A model generated the notes under the pieces. The model had not been told where the DNA came from. It ran no database searches and saw nothing but the letters and a program-made list of their open reading frames with translations. Below, piece by piece: positions 36,781 through 45,384 of a stretch of 64,000 nucleotides of DNA; the stretch's first letter is position 1; the number at the start of each line of letters is the position of its first letter. This DNA comes from Pelomonas sp. Root1444. GTDB lineage: Bacteria > Pseudomonadota > Gammaproteobacteria > Burkholderiales > Burkholderiaceae_C. The stretch is taken from the NCBI RefSeq assembly GCF_001426885.1, contig NZ_LMFP01000001.1, positions 250,834 through 314,833 of the forward strand, in the 5' to 3' direction. The position numbers were made by a program, and so were the translations under genes.

Positions 36781-37518
36781 TCAGCTGTTGAAGCCGAGCA
36801 CGTCGTTCATGCCGAACAAGCCCGTCTTCTGGCTCGCCAGGAAACGCGCCGCGCGCAGGCTGCCCTGTGCGTAGATGCTGCGGTTGCTGGCCTTGTGGCT
36901 GATCTCGATGCGCTCGCCGGTGCCGGCGAACAGCACGGTGTGGTCGCCGATGATGTCGCCGCCGCGCACGGTGGCGAAGCCGATGGTCGACGCGTCACGC
37001 ACGCCGGTGACGCCCTCGCGGCCGTAGACGGCGCATTGCTTCAGGTCACGGCCCAATGCGTCGGCCACGACCTGGCCCATCTGCAGCGCGGTGCCGCTGG
37101 GCGCATCGACCTTGTTGCGGTGATGGGCCTCGACGATCTCGATGTCGAAGCCCTCGTTCATCGCGCGGGCCGCCATGTCGAGCAGCTTGAGCACCACGTT
37201 GACGCCCACGCTCATGTTCGGCGCGAAGACGATGGCCGTGCGCTCGGCATGCCGGGCGATCTCGGCCTTCTGGCCGGCATCGAAGCCGGTGGTGCCGATG
37301 ACGGCCTTGACGCCCAGTTCGGCGCACAGCGCCAGGTGTGACAGCGTGGCCTCGGGGCGCGTGAAGTCGATCAGCACGTCGGCACCTGCGAGACCGGCGC
37401 GCAGGTCGTCAAGCCGTCCCAGCGCCGCGTGCAGCTGGCAGTCGTCGGCCGCCTCGACGGCTTCCACGAGCATCCTGCCCATGCGCCCGCCGGCGCCCAC
37501 GATCGCGACGCGGATCAC
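36781..37518 (-). CDS. dapB: 4-hydroxy-tetrahydrodipicolinate reductase
   Basis: The 245-residue enzyme of lysine/diaminopimelate synthesis has the NAD(P) glycine motif [14 protein letters not shown] at the N-terminus, [33 protein letters not shown], and the catalytic block [19 protein letters not shown] with the paired His. It overlaps bamE by 4 nt and is followed 1 nt on by the exbB-like gene. Confidence 0.95.
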   Translation of the reverse strand: MIRVAIVGAGGRMGRMLVEAVEAADDCQLHAALGRLDDLRAGLAGADVLIDFTRPEATLSHLALCAELGVKAVIGTTGFDAGQKAEIARHAERTAIVFAPNMSVGVNVVLKLLDMAARAMNEGFDIEIVEAHHRNKVDAPSGTALQMGQVVADALGRDLKQCAVYGREGVTGVRDASTIGFATVRGGDIIGDHTVLFAGTGERIEISHKASNRSIYAQGSLRAARFLASQKTGLFGMNDVLGFNS

Positions 37519-38084
37519 GAGCCCGATCCCAGCTTGGCGTCCAGCGGCGGGTAGGTGCGGCCGGGTGCCGGGCCTTCGGCGGCGGCGGTGGGCGCGGCTT
37601 CGGCGCTGCGCTTGGGCGGCGGCAGGGCCTCGCGCTCAGCCTCGCTGAGCTCCAGCTTGGGCTGCTTGCCGCTGGGCTTGAAGGTGTTGATGGCGGCGAC
37701 GAAATCGTTCTCGGCGGGCAGGTCGTCCGGCACCGTCAAGGCCTTGAGCCGGTCGCCGTCGAACTCCGCGACGACCAGGCGCTGCTGCGGCTGCGCGCCC
37801 TGGCGGCGGATGGTGAAGACGTAGTCCCAGCGGGACTCGTGGAAGATGTCGGTCAGCAGCGGCGAGCCGAGCAGGTCGCGAACCTGCGCCTTGGGCATGC
37901 CGGGCTTGACGCGGGCCACCATTTCCTTGGTCAGCACATTGCCCTGCACCACCTCGACGCGGTAGGGCGTGAGCACGCCCAGCACCTTGTCACCGGTGAC
38001 GGAGGGCAGGCTGGCCCAGGAGGGCATCAGGGAGCAGCCGCCAAGCAGCGCAATCAGCGGGAGAGAGGCAAGCAGGGGACGCAT
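37515..38084 (-). CDS. bamE: Outer-membrane protein assembly factor BamE
   Basis: The 189-residue lipoprotein has lipobox LLGGC (Cys17) and the SmpA/OmlA domain at ~residues 35-120 ([48 protein letters not shown]). It belongs to the BAM complex that folds outer-membrane proteins. A Pro/Ala-rich tail of ~50 residues extends past the usual domain. Divergent from fur, the common arrangement. Confidence 0.92.
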   Translation of the reverse strand: MRPLLASLPLIALLGGCSLMPSWASLPSVTGDKVLGVLTPYRVEVVQGNVLTKEMVARVKPGMPKAQVRDLLGSPLLTDIFHESRWDYVFTIRRQGAQPQQRLVVAEFDGDRLKALTVPDDLPAENDFVAAINTFKPSGKQPKLELSEAEREALPPPKRSAEAAPTAAAEGPAPGRTYPPLDAKLGSGS

Positions 38085-38188
38085 GGGGCGGCTGGAGAGA
38101 GTACGGAAAGTGCCCGCCGGAAGTGCGGCTGGCTATGATCGGGCGGATTCTAGCGGGGCCCCCTTCCGGCGCCCCGGCCCCACGCGCC

Positions 38189-38629
38189 ATGCCTTCCTCC
38201 GTCAAAGACCAGACCAGCGACATCAAGAACAGCGGCCTCAAGGCAACGCTGCCGCGCATCAAGATCCTCGAGATCTTCCAGCGCACCCAGCAGCGCCACA
38301 TGACGGCCGAGGATGTCTACAAGGCCTTGCTCGGCGAAGGCGCCGACATTGGCCTGGCGACGGTCTATCGGGTGCTGCAGCAGTTCGAGCAGGCCGGCTT
38401 GCTGAGCCGCAACCATTTCGAGACCGGCAAGGCCGTCTACGAGCTCAACGAGGGGCACCACCACGACCACCTCGTCTGCCTGAACTGCGGCAAGGTCGAG
38501 GAGTTTTTCGACCCCGGCATCGAGGCGCGCCAGCACGCCATCGCGAGCGAGCACGGCTTCCAGCTGCAGGAGCACTCGCTGGCGCTGTACGCGACCTGCG
38601 TGAAGACCGACTGCCCCAACCGCGGCTAG
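38189..38629 (+). CDS. fur: Ferric uptake regulator Fur
   Basis: The 146-residue protein starts at [20 protein letters not shown], with an N-terminal winged helix ([40 protein letters not shown]). The C-terminal metal-binding dimer domain has [13 protein letters not shown] and CVKTDCPN, all metal-ligand residues intact. It represses iron-uptake genes with Fe(II). A TATGAT -10-like box at 38134-38139 lies 50 nt upstream. Divergent from bamE. Confidence 0.95.
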   Translation: MPSSVKDQTSDIKNSGLKATLPRIKILEIFQRTQQRHMTAEDVYKALLGEGADIGLATVYRVLQQFEQAGLLSRNHFETGKAVYELNEGHHHDHLVCLNCGKVEEFFDPGIEARQHAIASEHGFQLQEHSLALYATCVKTDCPNRG

Positions 38630-38684
38630 CAGCCGGCACTGCGGGTCGAGGCTGGCAAGGCGCATGTGGCGTTGCTCGGCCGAT

Positions 38685-38700
38685 GCGGGCATCAGCCCGC
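38685..38700. terminator. Small hairpin between convergent fur and nadV
   Basis: GCGGGC and GCCCGC form a 6-bp stem with loop ATCA midway between the two convergent stop codons. There is no T tract; a weak bidirectional terminator is possible. Confidence 0.3.
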
Positions 38701-38753
38701 GGCCTCCTCACCCCTTGCCTGCGCCCTCGCCGGATTCAACGCGGCCGCGCCTT

Positions 38754-40181
38754 CTACCGTGCCGGCTCGAAGGCCGCTGCTCGCGCGCGGATCGCCGCGA
38801 AGCTGTCGTCGACGAGCAGGCGACCGTTCTCATACACCGTGCGCAGCACCTCGGTCGCGCCATCGGCCAGCGCCTGCTGGTAGCCGGGTGAATCCAACCG
38901 CACGGTCGCGAAGGCTGTCCCGCTGCGCATCAGCGTCAGCCGGCCGGCCTTGCTGCGCTTGGCGGGGTCGGTCACGGGGGCCTTGAAGACGTCGCGCCAC
39001 TGCCCGTCGACCTCCGCCGCCGAGGCCTTCATCGCGAAGCCCAGCGTGTCGCGGTTGACCTGCTGCAGCAGCGCGCCGCCCTGGCCAAAGGCGATGTTGT
39101 CAGCCGAGTAGCCGGCGGATTCCAGCGCGGCGAGGATGCTGGCGATGGACTCGCGCGTGATGCCGTCGCCCTGGATGACGCGCACATGGCGAAGCACCTT
39201 GTAGCCCTTGGCGTTCACATCGCTGCCGAAGGCCGCGTCCAGAGTCCGGACGGTGCGCGCGACGACGGTGGTGGGGTCGCCGCTGTCGGGGCGGATGACG
39301 ACGGTGGCGCCGCTGGCGATGACCTCCTCGCGAAGTGCGTCGCCCCAGAGTTGGCTGACGGCAGCGTCCAGGTCGTAGGAGTCGGACACGACGGCCAGCA
39401 GCGCGCCGGGCTTGCCGAACTGGCGCAGCATGTTGCGGTAGGCGTCCAACTCGCCGTCGCGGCCCCAGGCAGTGATGGTGCTGTGCTCGGCCGCGGGGAT
39501 GGAGAAACCGGCCATGGGCTCGCCGTAGTAGAGGCGCGCACCGAGCAGGGCGGTCATCGTGTCCGTGCCCTGGAAGCTCACCAGGTGCGCCATGCCGCCC
39601 AGCATGGCCGACTCCAGCGACGACACGCCGCGGGCGCCGAAATCGTGCAGCTTGAAGGGCAGGCCTTCCAGCGAGCCGGTGCGCGCCAGCGACTCGGCGA
39701 TGAGCCGCCGCGTGGCGTGGCTGTGCGTCGCGACCGTCGTCGGGTACCACAGGCGCAGCAACGCCGTCTCGACATAGCTCGTCAGCCACCAGCAGGCCGG
39801 GTCGGTGTTCTCGACGGTGACGAGGGCGTGGTTGACCGGCACCACCATGCCCTCGGGCACGGCGCGGATGCGCAGCGGCAGGCGGCCGCCATGCGCTCGG
39901 ACGATGTGCAGCCAGCCCTCACGGTTGAAGGGCACGCCGTGGGCCGCGCAGACTTCCGCGCCCAGGGCCACATCGTCGTCGGTCACGGGCTCGGTGAAGT
40001 ACTCCTTCAGCAGCGCCTGCAGGCCGAAGAAGACCGTGTAGGGCGTCGAGCCGCCGCGCGCCTCGATGTAGCTGAACACCGTCGTCGTCCCCGGCGGGTA
40101 TTGCAGCCAATGGCTGGTCTTGTAGCTGTCCGTGTTGAGGACGAGCAGGCGGGTGATGTCGCTGAAGGCATGCAGCGCCAT
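38754..40181 (-). CDS. nadV: Nicotinamide phosphoribosyltransferase (NadV/NAMPT type)
   Basis: The 475-residue enzyme makes NMN from nicotinamide and PRPP. Blocks NTDSYKTSHWLQYPPGT and FSYIEARGG at the N-terminus, KLHDFGARGVSSLESAMLGG, FQGTDT, IPAAEHSTITAWGRD and VIRPDSGDP are characteristic of NAMPT rather than of nicotinate phosphoribosyltransferase. The active-site His is in AAEHST. Its start overlaps the hprK stop by 1 nt. Together with pncC it supplies a nicotinamide-to-NaMN salvage path. rapZ is the usual gene at this place after hprK. Confidence 0.9.
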   Translation of the reverse strand: MALHAFSDITRLLVLNTDSYKTSHWLQYPPGTTTVFSYIEARGGSTPYTVFFGLQALLKEYFTEPVTDDDVALGAEVCAAHGVPFNREGWLHIVRAHGGRLPLRIRAVPEGMVVPVNHALVTVENTDPACWWLTSYVETALLRLWYPTTVATHSHATRRLIAESLARTGSLEGLPFKLHDFGARGVSSLESAMLGGMAHLVSFQGTDTMTALLGARLYYGEPMAGFSIPAAEHSTITAWGRDGELDAYRNMLRQFGKPGALLAVVSDSYDLDAAVSQLWGDALREEVIASGATVVIRPDSGDPTTVVARTVRTLDAAFGSDVNAKGYKVLRHVRVIQGDGITRESIASILAALESAGYSADNIAFGQGGALLQQVNRDTLGFAMKASAAEVDGQWRDVFKAPVTDPAKRSKAGRLTLMRSGTAFATVRLDSPGYQQALADGATEVLRTVYENGRLLVDDSFAAIRARAAAFEPAR

Positions 40182-41137
40182 CAGTCGATCGAGCCGTTGT
40201 CGATGGCGCGCTGATGGCGCTCGACGAATTCCTTGTACGTGTCGATGCCGCGCAGCTGCAGGATGGTGTTGCGCACGGCGGCTTCCACCAGCACGGCGAG
40301 GTTGCGGCCGGCGTCCACGGCGATGACGACCTTGCGCACCGGCATGCCCAGCACGTCCTCATGCAGTGGCTCGTAGGGCAGGCGTTCGAAGTCGCGCTCC
40401 ATCGTCTCCTTGCGCACCAAGTGCACGATGAGCTTCAGGCGCATCTTGCGGCGCACGGCGGTCTCGCCAAAGATGGCTTTGATGTCGAGCAGGCCGATGC
40501 CGCGCACCTCGAGCAGGTTCAGCAGCAGCTCGGGGCAGCGGCCTTCGATGGCGGTCTGCGCGATGCGGAAGAAGTCGACCGCGTCGTCGGCGACGAGGCC
40601 GTGGCCCCGCGAGATCAGCTCCAGGCCGAGTTCGCTCTTGCCCAGGCCCGACTCGCCGGTCAGCAGCACGCCCAGGCCTAGGATGTCCATGAACACGCCG
40701 TGGCGGGTGGTGCGGTTGGCGAACAGCTGGGCCAGGTAGCCGCGCACCAGGTCTATGACGTGGCCGGCGGACTCGGTGGTGCGGAACAGTGGGATCTCCG
40801 CGCGGTCGCACATCGCCACCAGGCGCGGCGGCGGCACGGAGTCGTCGGCCACGATGATGACCGGCGGCTCCAGCGTGACGATGCGCGAGATGCGCCGGTC
40901 CTGCACCTCGGTGCCTTCCTGGTTCAGGTAGGCCACCTCGCGACGGCCGACGATCTGTACGCGGTAGGGATGGATGTAGTTCAGGTAGCCGACCAGGTCG
41001 GCCGCGCTTTGCGCGTCGCGCACGGCGGCTTCGTCGAAGCGCCGCTCCGGGTGGGCGTGGCCGGCGATCCACTCCCAGCGCAGGGCCTCGCGGTGCTCTT
41101 CAAAGAGGCGCTCGGCGCTGATCGAGGTGGGTTTCAA
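40181..41137 (-). CDS. hprK: HPr kinase/phosphorylase
   Basis: The 318-residue bifunctional enzyme phosphorylates HPr on Ser46 and removes the phosphate. Residues 1-130 form the N-terminal domain ([17 protein letters not shown]). The P-loop [14 protein letters not shown], the [10 protein letters not shown] segment and the capping [18 protein letters not shown] block (HprK signature) are intact. It lies between ptsN and nadV, as in the PTS-Ntr loci of betaproteobacteria. Confidence 0.95.
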   Translation of the reverse strand: MKPTSISAERLFEEHREALRWEWIAGHAHPERRFDEAAVRDAQSAADLVGYLNYIHPYRVQIVGRREVAYLNQEGTEVQDRRISRIVTLEPPVIIVADDSVPPPRLVAMCDRAEIPLFRTTESAGHVIDLVRGYLAQLFANRTTRHGVFMDILGLGVLLTGESGLGKSELGLELISRGHGLVADDAVDFFRIAQTAIEGRCPELLLNLLEVRGIGLLDIKAIFGETAVRRKMRLKLIVHLVRKETMERDFERLPYEPLHEDVLGMPVRKVVIAVDAGRNLAVLVEAAVRNTILQLRGIDTYKEFVERHQRAIDNGSID

Positions 41138-41174
41138 TGGAGATCAGGGTTTACGCGAAGCGTCGATCGGGGGC

Positions 41175-41645
41175 TCAAGCGACGGACTTGAGCGGCTCCC
41201 AGGCCGCGATGAGCTTGTGCAGTGTGGCGGCGTCCGGCTCGGTCTTGAGCTGCTCGCGCAGTTCCCGGTCGGACAGCATTTCGGCGATCTCGGACAGGAT
41301 CTCCAGATGACGCTGCGTGGCGGCTTCCGGCACGAGCAGGAAGATCAGCAGGCCGACGGGTTCGTCGTCCGGCGCGTCGAAGGCGATGGGCTGCTCCAGC
41401 CGCAACACGGCAGCGAGCGGGTTCTTCAAACCCTTGACGCGGCCGTGCGGGATGGCCACGCCATGGCCCAGGCCGGTGGAGCCCAGGCGCTCCCGCGCGA
41501 ACAGGTTGTCGGTGACCAGCGCACGGGCCATCTGGTGGTGGTTCTCGAACAGCAGGCCGGCGTGCTCGAAGGCGCGTTTTTTGCTGGACGCATCCACGGT
41601 CACCAACACGTTGTCGGCGGGCAGGATGGCGGCGAGACGGTTCAT
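41175..41645 (-). CDS. ptsN: PTS IIA-like nitrogen regulatory protein PtsN
   Basis: The 156-residue EIIA-Ntr has the phosphorylated His in LGHGVAIPHGRVKGLKNP (~residue 66-72). DEPVGLLIFLLVPEA and HLEILSEIAEMLSDRELREQL follow, the full EIIA-2 domain. It receives phosphate from NPr/EI-Ntr and regulates potassium and stress responses. Order hpf-ptsN-hprK is conserved, but rpoN, usually upstream of hpf, is not here. A ~240-nt gap with the hpf terminator separates it from hpf, so it needs its own promoter. Confidence 0.93.
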   Translation of the reverse strand: MNRLAAILPADNVLVTVDASSKKRAFEHAGLLFENHHQMARALVTDNLFARERLGSTGLGHGVAIPHGRVKGLKNPLAAVLRLEQPIAFDAPDDEPVGLLIFLLVPEAATQRHLEILSEIAEMLSDRELREQLKTEPDAATLHKLIAAWEPLKSVA

Positions 41646-41840
41646 GGATGAGGGCCGAGCATCGGGGGCGCCTGGTGGGCGCGGCCGCAGCGGGGCTGTG
41701 GGTCAATCAGAGCCACAGATTATGGAACTGCGGGCCAGTTTGGGGAGATCGGGTGTGCCTGCAGACGTGGAAAACGCCCCTGGGCACCCCCGAATGCGGG
41801 TTTTTGCGGCACTGCAGCAACAGCCGATTGCGCATCGCAC

Positions 41841-41868
41841 AAAACAGAGGCGGCCCGTGGGCCGCCTT
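41841..41868 (-). terminator. Terminator after hpf
   Basis: AGGCGGCCC (41848-41856) and GGGCCGCCT (41859-41867) form a perfect 9-bp stem with a two-base loop. On the minus strand it is followed by CTGTTTTG, 18 nt after the hpf stop. Confidence 0.75.
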
Positions 41869-41885
41869 GAAGTGAGCCGCTGGGG

Positions 41886-42227
41886 TCAGCGGGCCGGAAC
41901 CTCAAGCCGCTTGGCCGAGGCGTGGTGATGGTCCTGCACCTTGTCCTTGTGGCGGCAGACCTGGCGATCGAGCTTGTCCATCAGTTGGTCGATGGCGGCA
42001 TACAAATCTTCATGAGACTGCTCGACGAAGATGTCGCGGCCCTTCACATGCAGCGTGACTTCAGCGCGCTGGCGGCGTTCCTTCTCCTTTTGCTTCTCTA
42101 CGGTCAGCAGGACGTTGATGTCAACGACCTGATCGAAGTGGCGGGTCACACGGTCTAGCTTGGTGAGTACGTACTCGCGCAAGGCCGGCGTGACTTCGAG
42201 GTGATGGCCACTGATCGTCAGATTCAT
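41886..42227 (-). CDS. hpf: Ribosome hibernation-promoting factor
   Basis: The 113-residue short-type HPF/YfiA protein binds the 30S decoding site and helps form inactive 100S ribosomes in stationary phase. It begins [20 protein letters not shown] and has the beta-alpha-beta-beta-beta-alpha pattern with [20 protein letters not shown] and [21 protein letters not shown] strong AAAGGAGG lies before the ATG. It ends at a Rho-independent terminator. Confidence 0.94.
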   Translation of the reverse strand: MNLTISGHHLEVTPALREYVLTKLDRVTRHFDQVVDINVLLTVEKQKEKERRQRAEVTLHVKGRDIFVEQSHEDLYAAIDQLMDKLDRQVCRHKDKVQDHHHASAKRLEVPAR

Positions 42228-42635
42228 AAAGCCTCCTTTCAGAGGAATGGGTCGGGGAAAACGAAACCAGGAAAACTGAGGAAAGGGGAGGGAGGAGGAG
42301 GGGTCTTTCAGGTAGCGGAGTTGGATGGGAGTGGGGAAATCGACGAGCCCAGTTTGCGCGCGAAGCCGCCGCGTGACAAGGGGATGACGGTGACGGTTTG
42401 TGGCCTTCCAGGCCTCGTTTTCGCGGCTTCTTTCACGTCTTGCGGCGATGCAATAATCCACGGCTATTTCCCCTACGGAGACCTTCTTGGACAGCGATCA
42501 CCCTCGGTGACCGTCCACTCCCGCCGCCGGCCCCTTGTCCGGCCGCGCCCGCCCGGAGTGAGACGGTTGACCTGAACCCCGCCACCCCGGACGGCGCTGC
42601 GCGTCGTCCCTTGCCAGCGCTGCTGGAGACGATGC
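42228..42635. other. Divergent intergenic region of hpf and the corA-like gene
   Basis: This 408-nt stretch has no convincing gene. The hpf side has a purine-rich run (GGAAAGGGGAGGGAGGAGG). On the corA side AATAAT (42452-42457), preceded by TGC, is the best -10-like element. It would give a ~170-nt untranslated leader rich in C and CCG (for example CGCCGCCGGCCCC). I could not match the leader to a known metal riboswitch. Confidence 0.4.
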
Positions 42636-43625
42636 ATGCTGAATGTTTTCACGCTGAACAACGGCCGCCTGAAGGGTGGCCTGTTCCAGGAAGAAATCGA
42701 GACCGCCGAGGAGCTGGCGCTGTCGCGCCCGGTGTGGGTGGACCTGGAGAGCCCGAGTGCCCAGGAAAAGGGCTGGATCCGTGACCGCTTCGGCCTGACC
42801 ATCCCCGAGGACATCGTCGACGAGGACCTGGAGGAATCGGCGCGCTTCTACGAAGAGGACAACGGCGAGCTGCACATCCGCTCCGACTTCCTCATCGAAG
42901 GCGACGACAGCGGCGAAGGCAAGCCGGCGCGCAATGTGCGCGTGGCCTTCATCCTGTTCAACAACGTGCTGTTCTCCATCCACAACGAGGACTTGCCGGT
43001 GTTCCGCCTGCTGCGCCTGCGGGCGCGGCGCATCCCGGCGTTGATCGAGGATGCCAAGGACGTGCTGCTCAAGCTCTACGACGCCGACGCCGAGTACTCG
43101 GCCGACGTGCTGGAGGGCATCTACGACAAGCTCGAAGCGGTCAGCGTGCGCGTGCTGAAGAGCGACGTGACCGACGCCGAGGCCGGCGAAGTGCTGTCTG
43201 CCATCGCCCGCGAGGAGGACTTGAACGGCCGCATACGCCGCAACGTGATGGACACGCGCCGCGCGGTCAGCTTCATGATGCGCAGCCGCATGCTCAACGC
43301 CGAGCAGTTCGAGGAATCGCGCCAGATCCTGCGGGACATCGACTCACTCGATTCGCACACGGCGTTTCTTTTCGACAAGATCAACTTCCTGATGGATGCG
43401 ACCGTCGGCTTCATCAACATCAACCAGAACAAGATCATCAAGATCTTCTCGGTCGCCAGCGTCGCCCTGCTGCCGCCGACGCTGATCGCGTCGATCTACG
43501 GCATGAACTTCAAGAACATGCCGGAGCTGGAGTCGAGTTGGGGCTACCCGTTCGCGCTGGTGCTGATGCTGTTGTCGGTGGCGGCACCGTTCATCTACTT
43601 CCGCAGGAAGGGTTGGCTCAGGTAG
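42636..43625 (+). CDS. corA: CorA-type magnesium/cobalt transporter
   Basis: The 329-residue protein has a large cytoplasmic N-terminal funnel domain and two C-terminal membrane helices (~residues 265-290 and 298-320). These are separated by the selectivity motif YGMNFKNMPE (GMN at ~288-290), with basic residues (RRKGWLR) at the end. CorA pentamers import Mg(II). ATG follows GGAGACGATGC. The stop overlaps the convergent NTF2-like gene by 8 bp. A long leader precedes the gene. Confidence 0.92.
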   Translation: MLNVFTLNNGRLKGGLFQEEIETAEELALSRPVWVDLESPSAQEKGWIRDRFGLTIPEDIVDEDLEESARFYEEDNGELHIRSDFLIEGDDSGEGKPARNVRVAFILFNNVLFSIHNEDLPVFRLLRLRARRIPALIEDAKDVLLKLYDADAEYSADVLEGIYDKLEAVSVRVLKSDVTDAEAGEVLSAIAREEDLNGRIRRNVMDTRRAVSFMMRSRMLNAEQFEESRQILRDIDSLDSHTAFLFDKINFLMDATVGFININQNKIIKIFSVASVALLPPTLIASIYGMNFKNMPELESSWGYPFALVLMLLSVAAPFIYFRRKGWLR

Positions 43626-44034
43626 CCCGCAGCCGGCGCTTCAGCAGCCGCATCAGCGCGCCCAGCACCGGCAGCTTCTCGTACAGCTCCTCGGCGGCGT
43701 CCCAGTAGTCGCGGTGGTCGGCCACGAGGCCGGCCGCGTCGAAGCGCAGGTGGCTGGCGCCGCGGATGACGAGGTCGCCGGTGTGGAAGTCCCACGCGAG
43801 GAAGCATTGGTCGCCCTCGACGAAGACCGTGGTGATGACGAAGCGCGGCGCTTTCAGCGTCTCGAACATGTGCTCGAAGACGCGCCGCAGCGCCGCGCGG
43901 CCGCGGACGTCGTTGAACGGGTCCTTGAAGCGGCAGTCCTCGGCGTAAAGCCCGATGAGGCGGTCAAGATCGGCGGATTGAAGCGTCTCGTACCGCGCGA
44001 TGAGCGCGGCGGCGCGTGGGTCGGCATGGGTCAT
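43618..44034 (-). CDS. Nuclear transport factor 2-like (SnoaL) protein
   Basis: The 138-residue cone-fold protein has an N-terminal helix pair (ALIARYETLQSADLDRLIGLYAEDCRFKDPFNDVRG) and the curved sheet (ITTVFVEGDQCFLAWDFHTGD, RGASHLRFDAAGLVADHRDYWDAAEELYE). NTF2-like members bind or convert small hydrophobic molecules; the substrate here is unknown. It overlaps the SDR gene stop by 4 nt and is last in the long leftward operon that starts at the FAD oxidoreductase. Confidence 0.82.
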   Translation of the reverse strand: MTHADPRAAALIARYETLQSADLDRLIGLYAEDCRFKDPFNDVRGRAALRRVFEHMFETLKAPRFVITTVFVEGDQCFLAWDFHTGDLVIRGASHLRFDAAGLVADHRDYWDAAEELYEKLPVLGALMRLLKRRLRAT

Positions 44035-44789
44035 CGGTTGGCGCGGCTTACCAGGTTGAAGTAGACGCTGTCGGGCAGCAGCCGCAGCGCCTTCATGAAG
44101 CGCGTGAAGCGCTTGGGGAAGTGGATCTCGAACTCGCCCGCAGCCCAGCCGGCGAGCATCGAGCGGGCGGCCTGGGCGGCGCTGATCTCGGCCGGCATGC
44201 GGAAGTCGTTCTGCGCCGTCATCGGCGTGGTCACGAATCCCGGGTGGATGACGGACACGCCGATGCCGCGCGGATGCAGGTCGAGGTAGAGCGCCTCGGC
44301 CAGATGCGTCAGCGCGGCCTTGCCGGGCCCGTAGGCCAGCGCCTTGGGCAGGCCGCGGTAGCCGGCGACGCTGGAGACCAGGCTCAGGTGGCCGCGGCCC
44401 GACATCAGCAGCTGCGGTAGCAGCGCGTCGAGCAGGTTGAGCGCGCCGACGTAGTTGATGTCGAGGTGCCGGCGCGCGTCGGCGAGGTCGAAGCCGGTCG
44501 CGCTCATCGGCCGGTAGTAGCCGGCGCAGTAGACGCACAGGTCGGGCGTGCCGACCTCGGCTGCGGCCGCTTGCAACGCCGGCAAGTCCATCACGTCCAG
44601 CGGCAGCGCATGGCTGCCGGCATGCAGCGCGACGAACTCGTTGAGCAGCGGCGCCTGCCGCGCCGAGACGATGACCCGCGCGCCCGCCGTATGCAGCGCG
44701 CTCGCCGTGGCGCGGCCGATGCCGGTGGACGCGCCGATCAGCCAGGCCGTGCGTCCGTGCCAGTCCTGCAGCCGCGGATTGAGGCTCAA
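44031..44789 (-). CDS. Short-chain dehydrogenase/reductase family protein
   Basis: The 252-residue Rossmann enzyme has the cofactor glycine motif WLIGASTGIGRATA, CAGYYRP (in place of NAG), and the catalytic Ser/Tyr/Lys in SLVSSVAGYRG and AYGPGKAAL. The Ala-Arg after the second strand (VSARQ) suggests NADP preference. It belongs to the photo-oxidative-stress-type operon and may act on an oxidised lipid or its product. The 73-nt gap to the upstream DUF3833 gene holds a palindromic repeat. Confidence 0.87.
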   Translation of the reverse strand: MSLNPRLQDWHGRTAWLIGASTGIGRATASALHTAGARVIVSARQAPLLNEFVALHAGSHALPLDVMDLPALQAAAAEVGTPDLCVYCAGYYRPMSATGFDLADARRHLDINYVGALNLLDALLPQLLMSGRGHLSLVSSVAGYRGLPKALAYGPGKAALTHLAEALYLDLHPRGIGVSVIHPGFVTTPMTAQNDFRMPAEISAAQAARSMLAGWAAGEFEIHFPKRFTRFMKALRLLPDSVYFNLVSRANR

Positions 44790-44792
44790 TGG

Positions 44793-44862
44793 TGCACCCT
44801 TCGGCCTTCGGCCTGTCCCGCCAAGCGGGAGCGAGCTTGCTTGGGACGGCCCGGCGCGGCGC
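44793..44862. repeat. Palindromic repeat inside the oxidoreductase operon
   Basis: CCTTCGGCCTTCGGCC, GTCCCGCCAAGCGGGA and GAGCGAGCTTGCTTGGGACGG form nested hairpins. It occupies the only substantial gap in the eight-gene operon, where it could trim or stabilise the mRNA. It is related to the 31960 type more than to R1-R4. Confidence 0.5.
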
Positions 44863-45384
44863 TCATGGCTTGTGGAACGACAGCGTGACGTCGCCGAGGT
44901 GGAAGCCGAACTTGCTCATGCGTGCCTTGTTCAGCATGACCTTGTCGTCCATCAGGTACATCCAGTCGTCGAGCTGCACGTCGTAGGTCGTGCCATCCAC
45001 GGGCAGGCGCAGCGTGTAGCTCCAGCGCAGCGCATTGCCGCGCGCCTCGCCCACCGCCTCGCCGACGACGTCGGCCGCCGTGCCGCGGTAGCGGCCGTCG
45101 CCCAGCGCGGTGATGGTCCAGACGCGGCGCTCGGTCTTGCCGTCGCTGTAGCTGAAGTCCTCCTCCAGCGTGCCCACGCCACCCTGCCAGCGGCCCTCCA
45201 GCTTCACGATGAAGCGGCGCTTCACTTTGCCGGCGCGGTCGGTGAACAGGCCGTGCGCCGTCAGCGGGCCGTTGAAGTAGGTCTCCAGGCTCAGCACCGG
45301 CTTTTCGGCGGCGTAGTCCTCGGGCACGGGCGCGCTGGCGCAGCCAGACAGCACGAGGGTGGTCAACAGCAGGCGTCGGTTCAT
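44863..45384 (-). CDS. DUF3833 family lipoprotein
   Basis: The 173-residue lipoprotein has MNRRLLLTTLVLSGC (lipobox LSGC, Cys15) and a lipocalin-like beta-barrel pattern: LSLETYFNGPLTAHGLFTDR, GTLEEDFSYSDGKTERRVWTI, LDDWMYLMDDKVMLNKARMSKFG. DUF3833 proteins recur in RpoE/ChrR- or LitR-type light/singlet-oxygen operons; their function is unknown and lipid binding is a guess. The start overlaps the MFS gene stop by 4 nt. Confidence 0.82.
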   Translation of the reverse strand: MNRRLLLTTLVLSGCASAPVPEDYAAEKPVLSLETYFNGPLTAHGLFTDRAGKVKRRFIVKLEGRWQGGVGTLEEDFSYSDGKTERRVWTITALGDGRYRGTAADVVGEAVGEARGNALRWSYTLRLPVDGTTYDVQLDDWMYLMDDKVMLNKARMSKFGFHLGDVTLSFHKP

